From Microbacterium enclense (GTDB lineage: Bacteria; Actinomycetota; Actinomycetes; Actinomycetales; Microbacteriaceae): a stretch of 64,000 nucleotides of DNA. The stretch spans positions 310,001-374,000 of the forward strand of contig NZ_KQ758470.1 in NCBI RefSeq assembly GCF_001456955.1, written 5' to 3'. The notes under the pieces were generated by a model, which worked only from the letters and a program-made list of their open reading frames with translations, was not told where the DNA came from and searched no databases. Below are positions 40,817 through 51,091 of this stretch, piece by piece. Numbering within the stretch: the stretch's first letter is position 1; each line of letters begins with the position of its first letter. The translations under genes were made by a program, and so were the position numbers.

Positions 40817-42265
40817 TCACGCGTGCGACGTCGTGCGGTACTGCCGCCACGCTTCGCCGAGCCGGGTCAGCCCCTCGTCGAGGAGCGAGGAGGTGATGGG
40901 GATGCGGATGTGGTCGTCGGTGTCGACGTCCGATGAGAACTGCGTCGACCCGGCCACCGAGACGCCGAAAGCGGCGGCGTGGCGTGCGAAGACGGAGGCG
41001 GAGCCCGTCGGCATCCGCGCCCAGATGCACAAGCCTCCCCGGGGAGGTCGCCACTGCCACTCGGGCAGGTGCGCGCGTACGAGGGTCCCCGCGAGGACGG
41101 CGGCCGCCCGGTGGGAGACGGCGGCGTCGCGGCGGAGCGCGGGTGCTTCGGCGAGCAGGTCGAGCGCGAGCAGCTGAGCGGGCACGCTCGTCGAGAGGTC
41201 GCTCACCTGACGAAGGCCGCGCAGTCGTCGCACGAGTACCGGGTCTGCGCGCATCCATCCCACCCGCAGCCCCTCCCATGCCCATTTCGACAGCGACTCG
41301 ACGACGACGATGGGCGCATCCGGGCGCAGCGCGGCCAGCGACGGGGGAGTGCGTCCGTCGAACGAGATGTGGGCGAGCACGCGGTCCTCGACCACGGTGA
41401 CGCCGTGTTCCGCAGCGAGATCGGCGATCCGCTGCCGCACGCGCGGAGGCGTCTGCAGCCCGGTGGGATTGTGGTTGTGCGGATTCAGGACGATGAGAAC
41501 GGGCCGACGGATGACGATCGCCGCTTCGAGTTCGTCGACGTCGACTCCGTCGGGGGTCAGGCGGATGCCGTGCACCCGGCCTCCGCGTCGCCGCACGGCA
41601 TCCGTGAGTCCGGGCCAGCTCACGTCCTCGGTCAGAACCGTGTCGCCGGGCGCGACGAGTTCGTCGACAAGGAGGCTCAGCGCCTGCTGACCGCCGTGCG
41701 TGACGAGGATCTGCGCGGCTGTCGTACGCGTGCCGTCATCGGTCATCGTCCGCGCGATGAGATCTCGCAGGGCGGGGAGTCCCGCGGGGTCCGCTTCGAC
41801 CGTGGTCGCGTCGAGCACGGGTCGGTGCCGATGCACGATCTCGACGGCGCGAGGTGCGATCGCCGGCACCGCGCGGAGCAGGTCGATGTTCGACGACAGC
41901 GACGCGTACAACGCCTCGCCGCGGCCGGCGGCTTGCCGAGGCGTGGCCGGTGCCGTGCCCGCAACGCGCGTTCCACTGCCCTGCCGGCGGTCCAGGATGC
42001 CGTCGTCGTACAACCGTGCGTAGGCGCTGACGACCGTGCCACGCGAGACGGCGACGGTGGCGGCGAGCGTGCGCTCCGAGGGCAACCGGTCGCCGCCTCG
42101 CAGTTCGCCATCGCGGACGAGGCGGGCGATGCCGTCGGCGAGGCTCGCCGCCAGGGTCGCGTCCGTGCTCGCCCACTTCCCCAGGCGCTCGGAGAGGCGT
42201 TCGGCCGAGACGATGGCCGTGCGGTGGTCCACCAGGCCGGAAGTGGCTCTGTCGACGAGGGTCAT
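40817..42265 (-). CDS. MocR/PdxR-type regulator: GntR helix-turn-helix fused to aminotransferase-like domain
   Basis: 482-aa regulator. The N-terminal ~75 residues are a GntR winged helix (RLPSERTLAATVAVSRGTVVSAY), joined by a linker to a class I aminotransferase fold with PLP-binding Lys in ESLSKWAWEGLRVGW. MocR proteins sense PLP or amino compounds and usually control a divergent gene; the gene starting at 42285 is the only candidate here. The two start codons are 19 nt apart and share the -10 region. Confidence 0.88.
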   Translation of the reverse strand: MTLVDRATSGLVDHRTAIVSAERLSERLGKWASTDATLAASLADGIARLVRDGELRGGDRLPSERTLAATVAVSRGTVVSAYARLYDDGILDRRQGSGTRVAGTAPATPRQAAGRGEALYASLSSNIDLLRAVPAIAPRAVEIVHRHRPVLDATTVEADPAGLPALRDLIARTMTDDGTRTTAAQILVTHGGQQALSLLVDELVAPGDTVLTEDVSWPGLTDAVRRRGGRVHGIRLTPDGVDVDELEAAIVIRRPVLIVLNPHNHNPTGLQTPPRVRQRIADLAAEHGVTVVEDRVLAHISFDGRTPPSLAALRPDAPIVVVESLSKWAWEGLRVGWMRADPVLVRRLRGLRQVSDLSTSVPAQLLALDLLAEAPALRRDAAVSHRAAAVLAGTLVRAHLPEWQWRPPRGGLCIWARMPTGSASVFARHAAAFGVSVAGSTQFSSDVDTDDHIRIPITSSLLDEGLTRLGEAWRQYRTTSHA

Positions 42266-42272
42266 ACCCCCC

Positions 42273-42279
42273 GATTCTG
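42273..42279. promoter_or_regulatory. Shared divergent -10 element (GATTCT / CAGAAT)
   Basis: GATTCT (42273-42278) lies 6 nt before ATG 42285 on the plus strand, and its complement region gives CAGAAT (42274-42279), 8 nt before the MocR ATG at 42265 on the minus strand. The same base pairs can thus serve both promoters. Confidence 0.4.
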
Positions 42280-42284
42280 GGCCA

Positions 42285-42710
42285 ATGACCCGATCGATCT
42301 CGCCCCAGTCCCCGTTCTTCGGTCCACTCGCCCCCTATTGGACCATCACCCGTCTTCTCGAGTGGGTGGCCTCCGACGACGCTCACTGCCATGACGAGCG
42401 TCTGTCGGACGTGATGGATGCCGCGGCGCAGGCGCTCGGCGCGCAGCCGGCGGGGCCGGCGATCGGTGTCGTCGCGCGCGTCCGGCTGCTCGCATCGCGG
42501 GTGGCGGCGGATGCCGCGGCGGGCGAGCGCACGCTGAGCAGTGTGATCGCGGCGCGCGGGGAGTCGGGTTGGGGAGCGGTGCCGGTGCCGGTGCCGATGG
42601 AAGTGTCGGCGGCTTCGGCTTCGGCTTCGGCTTCGGCTTCGGCCTCGCCGACGCGGACGCCGGCGGCGACGTCTTCGAGGGCCGGGGGCGGGGCGTTGGT
42701 GGGCGCGTGA
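42285..42710 (+). CDS. Hypothetical protein with hexanucleotide-repeat tail (141 aa)
   Basis: 141-aa frame. The first ~95 residues (PLAPYWTITRLLEWVASDDAH onward) look like a helical domain; no family recognised. The last ~45 residues are low complexity: PVPVPM then alternating Ala-Ser from a GGCTTC repeat. It is divergent from the MocR regulator and could be its target. Coding status is uncertain. Confidence 0.4.
   Translation: MTRSISPQSPFFGPLAPYWTITRLLEWVASDDAHCHDERLSDVMDAAAQALGAQPAGPAIGVVARVRLLASRVAADAAAGERTLSSVIAARGESGWGAVPVPVPMEVSAASASASASASASPTRTPAATSSRAGGGALVGA
42611..42646. repeat. GGCTTC hexanucleotide tandem repeat
   Basis: Five perfect GGCTTC units (42611-42640) followed by GGCCTC. 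It encodes Ala-Ser repeats if the 42285 frame is real. A second short array, three GGTGCC-type units, lies just upstream (about 42578-42596). Hexamer slippage would change length without breaking the frame. Confidence 0.9.
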
Positions 42711-42783
42711 GGCGGTGAGCCGTCCCGCGTCGTCGGAGCCCGGACCAGGGCCCGATGTCGGAGCCCCTCGCTAGCGTGGAATT

Positions 42784-43866
42784 ATGCAGATCACGACTCC
42801 GCAGGGCGACCGGCCGAAGCCGGATCTTTCGTCCTGGGGTGTGCCGTGGCCGAGTGCCGACGACCTCCAGCGAGACGCCGATACGGCGTGGGCCGTCGAG
42901 GTCGGCTTCGCCGACCCGGGTGCCTTCGGTGTCGACATGGTCGCTGATCTCGACCCGGGTGCTTTCGATGTCGACACGGTCGCCTTTCCCGAGCCGGCGG
43001 GGTCGGACGCCGCGATGCCGGGGCAGCTGCTCGACGAGTTGGAGCGTCAGGTGCGAGAACGTCACCGTGCGACGGCTGCGGAGTATCGGCTCATTCGGCT
43101 CCTGCTCGATCGGGCGGCGCCCGATCCGGTGCCGTGGGTGGGTCCCGACCCGACCCTCGACCTGGCATGGAGCGATACGCGCGGCCGAACCGTCGCTGCC
43201 GTGCGACGCGACCGACGCGACGTCGCCGAGCGTGCGGCGATCGCCGAGATCGCGACGCGGCTACGCCTGTCGGAGCAGACCGTGCGAGCGCGTGCCGCCC
43301 GGGCTGAGGTGCTGCAGACGCGCTGCCCCGATGTGTGGGGCGCGTTCTCGGAGGGGAACATCTCCGAGCGTCACGCCGTCGAGGCCGCGCGGTTGGCGAC
43401 CTCGCTTCCCGACGCGGAGGACACACCTGTTGCGGAACCGGTCGCTTCGCCGGACGAGGCCGGGCTCATCGCGGGCGACGTGGAGCCCGCGGACGACGAC
43501 GGCGATGCGGGCGACCACGGGTCGCCCTCGAACTCCGCCGCAGCCGAGATGGAGTGCGACTCTCCACCCAGCGAGCACGCGTCGTGGCGCGTGTTCGACG
43601 AGGGTGCGCTCGACCGCGCGATCCGGCTGCCTCCCGCACGCTTCGCCGTCGCCGCGCGCTCGCTGCGAGATGAAAGGGTCCTGACGGGCGAGAGCGCCGC
43701 TCGCCGTCGCCGCGTGCCTCAGCTGGCGGTGCGAGAACCTCACCCCTTCGACGGCAGCCCCACCTTCGCCTCGCCGCGTGCCTCAGCTTGCCGGTGCGGG
43801 AACCTCACCCCTCCGCCGGCAGTCCCACCTTCGCCTTCGCCCACGAGCGTCCCCGAGTGTCTTTGA
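42784..43866 (+). pseudogene. Truncated DUF222 (13E12-type HNH endonuclease family) gene
   Basis: The frame starts leaderless (TAGCGT, 6 nt, ATG 42784). Residues ~85-215 match the DUF222 domain (ERHRATAAEYRLIRLLLDRA, then CPDVWGAFSEGNISERHAVE). Full-length members run ~450-550 residues and end in an HNH domain; here the family-like sequence stops near 43690 and the remaining ~50 codons are translated from a direct repeat and from the reverse strand of jetC. The HNH part is missing. Residues ~45-65 contain an internal duplication (PGAF-VD twice, 39-bp period). I treat it as a remnant; an N-terminal product could still be made. Confidence 0.7.
43707..43835. repeat. 64/65-bp direct repeat at the DUF222-jetC junction
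   Basis: 43707-43770 and 43771-43835 are tandem copies, about 90% identical with one single-base indel. The second overlaps the last ~10 codons of jetC; read on the minus strand both copies encode an AKVGLP-x-x-G-stop end. The jetC tail was therefore duplicated and the outer copy has drifted. Confidence 0.85.
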
Positions 43867-46800
43867 GGATGTCGTACTCGACATCGACATGCGGCTCGAT
43901 CGCGCTGTACTTGTCGTTCGGTGCGCCGATGACCAGCTGGAACCCGAGGCCGCGCCACGCGCCGATCGCGCGCTTGGTGAAGTGCGCGTCGGCCTTGATG
44001 AGCGCCTCGTCGAGGAACACGGGGGCGTACCGCGGCCGCTCCGCCCCGGCATCCCCCAGCTGATAGCGCAGGGCCGCACCGACGATGAAGGCGATCAACT
44101 CCTGAGACTCGCCGCCGGACTTCTCGCCGATGTGGTCGTAGAGGGCGACGTGCTCGCCGGTGCCGGCGCGGAAGCGCTCGGCGCTCACCCGCACGTGATT
44201 GCGCACGTCGACGAGGTCGGCGTAATCGGGCGCGGTCGGCCGGATCCGCCCGATCAGCCTCGCCATGCGCCCGTAGACCGCCTCGCGTTCCTCGTCGGAG
44301 GAGGCCGCGTCGATCGCCGCTCGCACGTCCCGCAGCTCGCGCCGGAACCGGCGCCGCACCTCCGACTGGTTCTCGCGCGGCACGATCTGCAGCCGGTGCT
44401 CGTCGTCGTAGAACGGCAGGTCCTGCATGATGTCGTTGATCGGCGCGATGCGCTCGCGGATCTCACGAAGCGCCCGCGTGAGCGCCGAGTCGAGGCTCGT
44501 GAGGTCGTTGCCCGACAGGCGCAGCAGCGAATCGCGCCACTCCGCCTCGAGCTCGTGCAGACCGCTGGCTTCGAGGTCGGCGAGGATCCTCTCGAAGTCC
44601 CCGAGCGACTCGTCGGGGTCTGCGAGCAGGTTGGGGCTCGGCCACCGATCGGTGAACGCGGTCAGCGTGCGCCGCAGGCTCTCGCGCTGGTCGGCGAAGG
44701 TCTCCTGCGCCGCACGCTGCTCCTCGAGCAGACGCTTCGACGCCGATTCCAGTGCGGCGTCGAAGCGCGAAAGCAGCTGCGAGGGCGAGGCGTCGTCAGA
44801 CGGCGCGACGAACAGTCCGTCGAGGTACGCGGCTTCCTCCGCCGAGAGCACGAGGTCGGCGTCTTCCGCCCGTTCGATGCGCTCGTTGGCGGCGTCGACG
44901 TCGTCCGTGATCTCCGCCCACCGCGCCGCGAGCGCCTGCTGCTCGGTCTTGGCCCCGCCGATCTCCTCGCGCAGCCGCGCGGCGCGAGAACGCGTCCCCG
45001 AGATCTGTTCCTGCAGCTCCGCGATGCGTGGATTTCCCGCGGTGATCTCGACGATCGTCTCGTTCCAGCGTTCGAGATCGCGCAGAACGGATGCCGTGTC
45101 CACCTGCCCCCATGACAGGTCCGCGATCTTCTCGAAGGCGCTGCGCCGCTCATCGAACGCATCCAGGGCGGCCCCTGCCTCATCCACCGCGGCCTTGGCC
45201 GTGGCGAGGTCGCGACGCACGGTCACGATCTGCTCGCCGAGCTCGGTCAGACGCACGCGAGACGAGAAGCCGAGCACGCTGTGCCGGGTCGAGCCGCCGT
45301 GCGCGCCGCGCGAGCCCTGGCTGGTCTGGCCCGAGATGGTCAGCGCCAGGCGATGAACGGCCAGCTCGGCGGGCGAATCCACACACACGAACGCGAACTG
45401 CTGCTCGAGCCGGTCCTGCAGCCAGCCGGTGAAGGGGGAGCGGCGGTACTCCAGACGGCCCGGCAGCGCCGCCGGATCCAGCCCGGTGCGCTCGGGGAGT
45501 CCCGTCGACACGCCCTCGAACCGCAGGCGCTCCGACAGCCGCACGCCGTCGATCGCGGAACGGAAGGATGCCAGGTGCGCGGCATCCACGAGCAGCGTCG
45601 TCGCGAAACCGCCGAGCGCGAGCGTGAACGCCCCGCGCCACGGCTCGAACTCGGTGCGCACGTCGACGAGTTCGGCGACGAACGGCAGCTCGGCGGCCGT
45701 CAGCCCCGCGGCCTCGGCCAGCGCCTCGCGCGCCTCGTGCAAGCGCGGGGGGATGTTGTCGTCGCGTGTCTGCGTGCGCCGGTGCTCGGTCTCGAGCGCG
45801 GCGAGCTGCCGGCGCAGGTCGGTGTGCGTGCTGCTCGCGGCGACGAACGCGTCGCGCACCGCGGTCTTGGCATCCGCGTCGGCAAGCGTTCGGCGGGCCT
45901 CGGCGACGAGAGCGTCGAACTGCTTCGCCGAGGAGACCTCGACCGACAACACGCTCACGGCCGTCTCGAACCGCTCGCGATCGCGTCGCATGCCGGCGAG
46001 CCGCTGCTCGAGCGCGCGCAGCTCGCGCTGCGCCGCGTCGAGCCGGTCGCCGCCGGCCGCGCGCAGCACGTCACCGAGCCCCTCGCGTTCAGCCTCGGCG
46101 GCGTCGGCGAGGGCCTGTCGCTCGCGCACGAGCGCGTCGGTGGCGTGCGTACGCTCGCGCAGTTCGTCTTCGACGGCGCCGAGCAGGTCGACCCGCCGCT
46201 GCGCCCGCCACAGCGACGCGCGCGATTCGGGGTCGCCGAAGCGCCCCAGCTCGTCCAGCAGACGCAGCCGCTCCGACGCCTCGTCGATGCGCGCCTTCAT
46301 CGTGCGGATCGGCTGCAGCGCCCGCACCTGCTGGCGCGCCTCGAGCATGCGCGTGCGCGTGGACTCGAGCCCGTCGAAGTGCGACACGACGGCCTCGGCC
46401 ACCGCCAGCGTCTCGGGCTCCTCGAGCACCATGCGCTTGTAGAGGTCGTCGACGGTGGTGATCTGCTGCCCGGCCTGGATGCGCGCGAGCAGGCTCATCG
46501 CCTTCGTGCCCGCCCCCGCCGCACCGATGCCGAGCACCGCGTGCAGGCGGGCCGAGAACTCGCGGTCGGTCGCGAGGGTCTCGAGCCCCGTCGCCCGCAC
46601 CGCCGAGTCCGCCAGGTGACTCTGCGCCGCCGTCTCCAACGAACGCAGGTCGAAGGCGCCGTGCACGGTGGCGCGCACCTTGACGGCGTCGTCGAGGGTG
46701 CGTGCCGCGGCCGGGATGTACCAGGCCCGCACCGCCGTGAACCGGGCGCCGTCGTGGTCGGCCCAGGTCATCGCGATCGCCGTCCACGTGTCGACGCCGT

Positions 46801-47155
46801 CGCCGCGCAACACCCGCACCTTCGTGCCCTCGTCGGTGCGCGATTCGTCAAGCTTGCCGCGGCCGTACGACAGGATGTTGCGCTGCTCCTGCCCACGCGG
46901 ACGCCCCACGACCGCGCCGTTCGACGCGCCGTTGAAGGGGGTCGTGTGCGGCATCATCAGCGCGACGTACGCGTCCATCAGCGTCGATTTGCCCGACCCC
47001 GATCCGCCGCACAGCAGCGTCGCGGTCGGCGCGAACCGCACGCGGTGGGTGCCGTCGTATCCGCCCCAGTTGATCAGCTGCAGGTCTTCGGCCACCCACT
47101 GCTGTCCGCGGGAGGCGGCGGGGATGAGCCCGAAGAGGGTCTCGAGCATGGTCAT
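43805..47155 (-). CDS. jetC: Wadjet JetC / MksB: SMC-like ATPase
   Basis: 1116-aa SMC-like motor protein. Walker A is GGSGSGKST (residues 50-58); the ABC signature SGGESQE and Walker B FLDEA are in the last ~110 residues; between them are two long heptad-rich arms flanking a hinge-like region near residue 500-570. In Wadjet and MksBEF systems this ATPase loops DNA together with JetA and JetB. All catalytic motifs are intact. The start overlaps the jetB stop (ATGA). No jetD follows: the next sequence is a duplicated jetC tail and the DUF222 remnant. Confidence 0.92.
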   Translation of the reverse strand: MTMLETLFGLIPAASRGQQWVAEDLQLINWGGYDGTHRVRFAPTATLLCGGSGSGKSTLMDAYVALMMPHTTPFNGASNGAVVGRPRGQEQRNILSYGRGKLDESRTDEGTKVRVLRGDGVDTWTAIAMTWADHDGARFTAVRAWYIPAAARTLDDAVKVRATVHGAFDLRSLETAAQSHLADSAVRATGLETLATDREFSARLHAVLGIGAAGAGTKAMSLLARIQAGQQITTVDDLYKRMVLEEPETLAVAEAVVSHFDGLESTRTRMLEARQQVRALQPIRTMKARIDEASERLRLLDELGRFGDPESRASLWRAQRRVDLLGAVEDELRERTHATDALVRERQALADAAEAEREGLGDVLRAAGGDRLDAAQRELRALEQRLAGMRRDRERFETAVSVLSVEVSSAKQFDALVAEARRTLADADAKTAVRDAFVAASSTHTDLRRQLAALETEHRRTQTRDDNIPPRLHEAREALAEAAGLTAAELPFVAELVDVRTEFEPWRGAFTLALGGFATTLLVDAAHLASFRSAIDGVRLSERLRFEGVSTGLPERTGLDPAALPGRLEYRRSPFTGWLQDRLEQQFAFVCVDSPAELAVHRLALTISGQTSQGSRGAHGGSTRHSVLGFSSRVRLTELGEQIVTVRRDLATAKAAVDEAGAALDAFDERRSAFEKIADLSWGQVDTASVLRDLERWNETIVEITAGNPRIAELQEQISGTRSRAARLREEIGGAKTEQQALAARWAEITDDVDAANERIERAEDADLVLSAEEAAYLDGLFVAPSDDASPSQLLSRFDAALESASKRLLEEQRAAQETFADQRESLRRTLTAFTDRWPSPNLLADPDESLGDFERILADLEASGLHELEAEWRDSLLRLSGNDLTSLDSALTRALREIRERIAPINDIMQDLPFYDDEHRLQIVPRENQSEVRRRFRRELRDVRAAIDAASSDEEREAVYGRMARLIGRIRPTAPDYADLVDVRNHVRVSAERFRAGTGEHVALYDHIGEKSGGESQELIAFIVGAALRYQLGDAGAERPRYAPVFLDEALIKADAHFTKRAIGAWRGLGFQLVIGAPNDKYSAIEPHVDVEYDILKDTRGRSWAKAKVGLPAEG

Positions 47156-47883
47156 GGGAGAACTCCCTCGGGGGTGTCGGCGGCGGGGGAGGACTCGGTC
47201 TGCTCGTCGAGCCAGCGCTGCAGGTCTCGCAGCACATCCGCGCTCAGCACGACCTCGATGAGCGGCCCGATGCGGTAGCGCCCCTCGGACTCCTCCTCGA
47301 TGATGCCCTCGCGATCCAGGCGCGCGATCGCCGTGCGCACGGCGCGCTGCTGGCTGGCGCGCGTGCCGTCGGACTCGGCGAAGTAGGTGAGCACGGTCTG
47401 CTCGACCTCTTCGACATCGACGCGAGCGGATGCCGTGCCGGCGGTCGTCTCGCGCTGGAACACGGTCCGCAGGTAGACGAGCACGAGCGTCTCGGCGCGC
47501 GAGTACGCCTCGTCCTTCAGCAGGATCGGCACGTCGACCTCGTCGCTGCGCACCTGTTCCTTGTAGGCGACGCCCCGTGCGTGGTCGACGACGAGCCGCA
47601 CGAACAAGTCGTTCAGGCGAGACTCGATCATCTGCTGGTGCTCCAGCAGCAGCTTCCACTCGGCGGGGGAGTTCTCGGCCAGCAGGAACCGCCGCTGCAA
47701 GATGCGTACGAGCACCCGTCGCACCTCGGCGTCGAGCGTGCCGCGGTCGCCCGCGAACAGGGCGTCGGGGTCGTTCTCCATCGCGACCGGGGAGATGAAG
47801 ACGGGGGTCGACGGTTCCCGGGTGTCGTCGACGTCCGCACCGGTTCCGGCCGCGGGCGCTGCCGGGGTCTCCACGTCACTCAT
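47152..47883 (-). CDS. jetB: Wadjet JetB / MksE (DUF4194)
   Basis: 243-aa DUF4194 protein, the KITE-like winged-helix subunit that bridges kleisin JetA and motor JetC. Typical segments are [28 protein letters not shown] split by the family's helix pattern, and [20 protein letters not shown]. The start at 47883 overlaps the jetA stop within ATGAGTGA; another ATG two codons upstream is possible. It is translated as part of jetABC. Confidence 0.88.
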   Translation of the reverse strand: MSDVETPAAPAAGTGADVDDTREPSTPVFISPVAMENDPDALFAGDRGTLDAEVRRVLVRILQRRFLLAENSPAEWKLLLEHQQMIESRLNDLFVRLVVDHARGVAYKEQVRSDEVDVPILLKDEAYSRAETLVLVYLRTVFQRETTAGTASARVDVEEVEQTVLTYFAESDGTRASQQRAVRTAIARLDREGIIEEESEGRYRIGPLIEVVLSADVLRDLQRWLDEQTESSPAADTPEGVLP

Positions 47884-49351
47884 CGGCATCCTGTTCTGTG
47901 AGGTTTCCTGCTCTGACCGCCCCGAAAGCGAACCGGCGCGTCGTACCGTCGGGACGCACGGCCTCGACGATCGAGACGTCGTCGGTCTCGGTCAAGCCGC
48001 CGCGATGCACGATCTCGAGCAGGCCCACGAGGTCGACGGGGCGGCGGGTCTCGGCATCCGCTCCCGAGAAGGCCTCGGCGAGGTCGAAGCCGTCGCCCAG
48101 ACGCGCCACGTACGCCTCGAGCTCGGCGTAGTGCGGCCCGCCCCACGCGCGCGTGTCGACGCCCGCGAACTCGACGTCGTCTGCTCCGGATGCCAGGGGC
48201 TCGGGCGCTCCGGCAGGTCGGATGTCGCTGATCGACTGGCGCAGGTGCCCCACATCGGCGAGCGGCAGGGTGCGCACCGGCTCGACGCGACCGGGGGAGC
48301 GGGTCTGGCTCCAGCGGTGCAGGCCGGCCATCACGCCGCGCAGCAGGTCGTCGACGTGGCGGTCGCGGATCGGGTCGTGCGTACGCACCTGCGCGGTGAT
48401 GACGTGCGAGGCGCGCCGTTGGGCCGTGAGCACCTCCTGCACACCCGCTTCGACGCGGCGGGCGATGGCATCCAGCTCTCCGCGCTGCTCCTGGGTCATC
48501 AGGCGCGAGAAGGGCTGGGTGAGCACGGCGTGCAGCTGATCGGTGAGGTCGTCGATGTTCTCGGGGTCGCCGATCAGGCGCAGGGCGCCCTGGAACGCCC
48601 GGCCCTCGGGCGTCGCCTGCATCACCTGTCGACCGCGTTCCAGATACTCCCGCAGCACCTCGCCGGTGGGGCGCACGTCGCGGCGCAGCTCGGCGACCAC
48701 GTCGCGCTGCATCGCGGCGATCGATTCCGCGACGCGCGAGAAGTCGGCCGGGAGCTCCCGGGCGAGATGGATGACGTTCTCGGCCTCTTCGAGCAGGTGG
48801 TCGTCGTCGAGCGGCTCGACGATCCCCTCATCGAGCGCGGCGAGCTCGGCATCGAGTGCCGCACGCTCTTCGAGCAGGGCCTCGCGTCGGCGGGTGGGAT
48901 CGCTCTCGGCGTCGCGGGCGAGACGATCGACCGCGTCGAGCAGCGTGCGCACGCGCGATCGTGACACCCTCGCACGCCCCCCACCGGCGCGACCGGCGAT
49001 CTCGAGCGCGCCGACCGCGTGCGCCGAGAGACGGTACACCTCGACGTCGTCCTCGATCTGCAGGCCGAGCCAGCCCACCCGCACCCAGCCGCGACAGATG
49101 TCACGCGCGGAGCCGGCGGGGATGCGGCGATCGTCGTCGGTGTCGTACCCCGCGGTGCGCAGCTCGTCGATCGCCTCGGCGACCTCGACGTGCGCGTCGG
49201 CGACCGCCACGGCGGGACGGTCGGGTGAGAACACCACCGACAGCACGGCCACGACGAAGGGCGCGAACCGGCCGTGCAACAGATCGAGCGTGGGGTTCTT
49301 GAACGCCGTGACCGAGCGCAGATAGGCGGCTTCGGCTCGGGTGCGGGTCAC
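47876..49351 (-). CDS. jetA: Wadjet JetA / MksF kleisin (DUF3375)
   Basis: 491-aa DUF3375 protein, the kleisin-like subunit of Wadjet. The family features are the N-terminal winged-helix part, a helical arm with [23 protein letters not shown] and the [22 protein letters not shown] region, and a C-terminal winged helix. I chose GTG 49351 rather than the longer frame to 49435, because TAGACT lies 7 nt upstream and the conserved part starts just after. It is the first gene of jetABC. Confidence 0.87.
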   Translation of the reverse strand: MTRTRAEAAYLRSVTAFKNPTLDLLHGRFAPFVVAVLSVVFSPDRPAVAVADAHVEVAEAIDELRTAGYDTDDDRRIPAGSARDICRGWVRVGWLGLQIEDDVEVYRLSAHAVGALEIAGRAGGGRARVSRSRVRTLLDAVDRLARDAESDPTRRREALLEERAALDAELAALDEGIVEPLDDDHLLEEAENVIHLARELPADFSRVAESIAAMQRDVVAELRRDVRPTGEVLREYLERGRQVMQATPEGRAFQGALRLIGDPENIDDLTDQLHAVLTQPFSRLMTQEQRGELDAIARRVEAGVQEVLTAQRRASHVITAQVRTHDPIRDRHVDDLLRGVMAGLHRWSQTRSPGRVEPVRTLPLADVGHLRQSISDIRPAGAPEPLASGADDVEFAGVDTRAWGGPHYAELEAYVARLGDGFDLAEAFSGADAETRRPVDLVGLLEIVHRGGLTETDDVSIVEAVRPDGTTRRFAFGAVRAGNLTEQDADE

Positions 49352-49358
49352 TGGCTGG

Positions 49359-49364
49359 AGTCTA
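49359..49364 (-). promoter_or_regulatory. -10 hexamer (TAGACT) for jetABC
   Basis: TAGACT on the minus strand stands 7 nt before the jetA GTG, implying a leaderless message. The rest of the 319-nt interval 49352-49670 holds no gene that I can support, only the ribosome binding site of the next gene (GAAAGGA near its end). Confidence 0.5.
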
Positions 49365-49670
49365 CCGGCGGTGTCTGCCTCCCACGATTCGACGAGGCGT
49401 CGGCTGCGGTCGGCCCCGGTCTCCCCGCTTCGCACAGCGCACCGCGCCTCGGGGCGAGGTCACGGGTGAATTCTGCTGGCAGGCGACCGTCATGCCGCCC
49501 GCGGGACGTTCCGCGCGGAGACGGCGGGGGGATGCCATCCGTCGGCCTCTCACCCCGCGTCCGGCCCGCGGGGGAGTGGCGATCGCGGACCCGCTGGGCG
49601 GCATCCTCGCGAGACGTCGTCTGCCCCGCGAAGCACCCGGCGCGGTCGGCACAGAAAGGACGGACGTTCC

Positions 49671-51071
49671 GTGTCCCCCGCCGCACACCTCCCGCGTCCG
49701 CCGGTCCCCCGGACGTCTGTCGCATCGCGTGCGTCGCCCGTACCGGCCGGGGCGCCGGCCCCCGGTCCCGCCCGTCGGACTTTCCTGCACGCCGCTGCCT
49801 GGTCGGTCCCGGCCATCGCCCTCGTCTCCGCCTCGCCGGCGGCGGCCGTCTCGGGCCCCGCGTTGACCTTTTCGTCGGCGTCCTACGCCGGCGTCGCGTG
49901 CGCCGCGATCGTCGATGCCGTCGTGCGCCTCGCCGACGGCACCGAGGTCGTCGCCGGGGCCACCGTGGTGCTGCAGCTGGCTGGGGGCTATACCTTCGAC
50001 GCGGGCGCCGTCACCGCCACGGTCGTGACCGGCGGCGACGGCACGGCGTCCTGCGGCGCGATCCACGTGCCCGCCGGCGGCGCGGCCGGCAGCATCGCCG
50101 CCACCGCGTCGGGTGCCACCGGGGCCACCGCGACGCTCACCGCGTTCGACGCGCGACTGCTGGCATCCCCGCGGGGACTGTCGGATGCCGACCTCATCCC
50201 GGTCGGCGCGACACCGGTCGCTCTCGACCTGTATCTGTCGGCGGGCGCGCTGTACCGCTCGGGCGTCGGCGCTGTCGCAACGGGAATCGACGCGGTGGGG
50301 GCGCTCGCCCCCTCGGCGGACGACGCGTCCGCCTTCCTGCTGCCGCTGCGTCTCGGCGACGGCAGCGCAGCGGTCTTCGACACCGTCTCGAACACGACGA
50401 GCACCATCGGCGGCATCCCCTCGGATGCGACGCCGGTCGCCGCAGACCTGTTCCTCTCCGATTCGACGCTCTACCGTGGGGGCGCCGTCGTCGCCTCCGA
50501 CGTCGATGCCTGCGGGCAGCTGATCGAGCACGACGCCGACGCGGCGGCACGTCTGTATCTGCCGTACCGCGCGACCGACGGAACCCCGCGGCTGCTGCGC
50601 CTGCCCGACGGCGACACGCGGACCGCCTTCGAGTACGGCACCGCCGGCGGTCCGCCCGCGGGTGCCACGCCGGTCGCCGACGACCTCTTCATCGCCGCCG
50701 GCGCCCTTCATCGCGTCAGTTGGGACGGCACCTCGGCCTTCGGCGCCGGCGTCGTGGCATCCGGGATCGTCTCGTGGGGTGCCCTCACCCCCAACCCGGT
50801 CTACGCCGGCGAGCGCCTGCTGCCGGTCATCACCACGGCGGGGGAGGCCGCGGTGTTCATGGTGTCGGGCAACACCCTGCGCCTCGCACGATCCGTGCCC
50901 GCGGGAGCGGCGGCGGTGGGGGCCGACCTTTTCCGCGTCGGCTCGACGATCCATCAGGACGGTGTCGGTCTGGTGGCGTCCGACGTCACCGCCGTCGGCG
51001 ACGCGTCACCGGCGTCGCGCGGCGGATCGCGAGTGGTGGTGCCCCTCGGTTCGGCGGTGGCGTCGTGCTGA
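49671..51071 (+). CDS. Tat-exported repeat protein (beta-propeller-like), unknown
   Basis: 466-aa exported protein. A twin-arginine signal (RRTFLHAAAWSVPAIAL, with Arg35-Arg36) precedes an Ala-rich cleavage site near residue 59. The next ~110 residues look like an Ig-like beta domain. The remainder has four ~60-residue repeats, each with a variant of GATPVALDLYLSAGALYRSG, suggesting a small propeller. Function unknown; the adjacent subtilase suggests a shared surface role. A GAAAGGA site lies about 10 nt before GTG 49671. Confidence 0.7.
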   Translation: MSPAAHLPRPPVPRTSVASRASPVPAGAPAPGPARRTFLHAAAWSVPAIALVSASPAAAVSGPALTFSSASYAGVACAAIVDAVVRLADGTEVVAGATVVLQLAGGYTFDAGAVTATVVTGGDGTASCGAIHVPAGGAAGSIAATASGATGATATLTAFDARLLASPRGLSDADLIPVGATPVALDLYLSAGALYRSGVGAVATGIDAVGALAPSADDASAFLLPLRLGDGSAAVFDTVSNTTSTIGGIPSDATPVAADLFLSDSTLYRGGAVVASDVDACGQLIEHDADAAARLYLPYRATDGTPRLLRLPDGDTRTAFEYGTAGGPPAGATPVADDLFIAAGALHRVSWDGTSAFGAGVVASGIVSWGALTPNPVYAGERLLPVITTAGEAAVFMVSGNTLRLARSVPAGAAAVGADLFRVGSTIHQDGVGLVASDVTAVGDASPASRGGSRVVVPLGSAVASC

Positions 51072-51091
51072 ACGAACGAGAAGGAGAGTCC

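Noticed and set aside
42784..43866. The DUF222 gene as a functional replacement for the JetD nuclease
   Set aside because: The HNH part is missing and the sequence runs into the antisense of jetC; it lacks a nuclease motif.
43700..44300. A short or degraded jetD hidden in another frame
   Set aside because: I found no DUF2220/Toprim-like segment on either strand between jetC and the DUF222 remnant.
49352..49670. An upstream extension of jetA to 49435 and of the subtilase frame to 49274
   Set aside because: The extra residues are not family-like, and a -10 hexamer 7 nt from GTG 49351 and a GAAGGAGAG site before GTG 51092 support the shorter starts.
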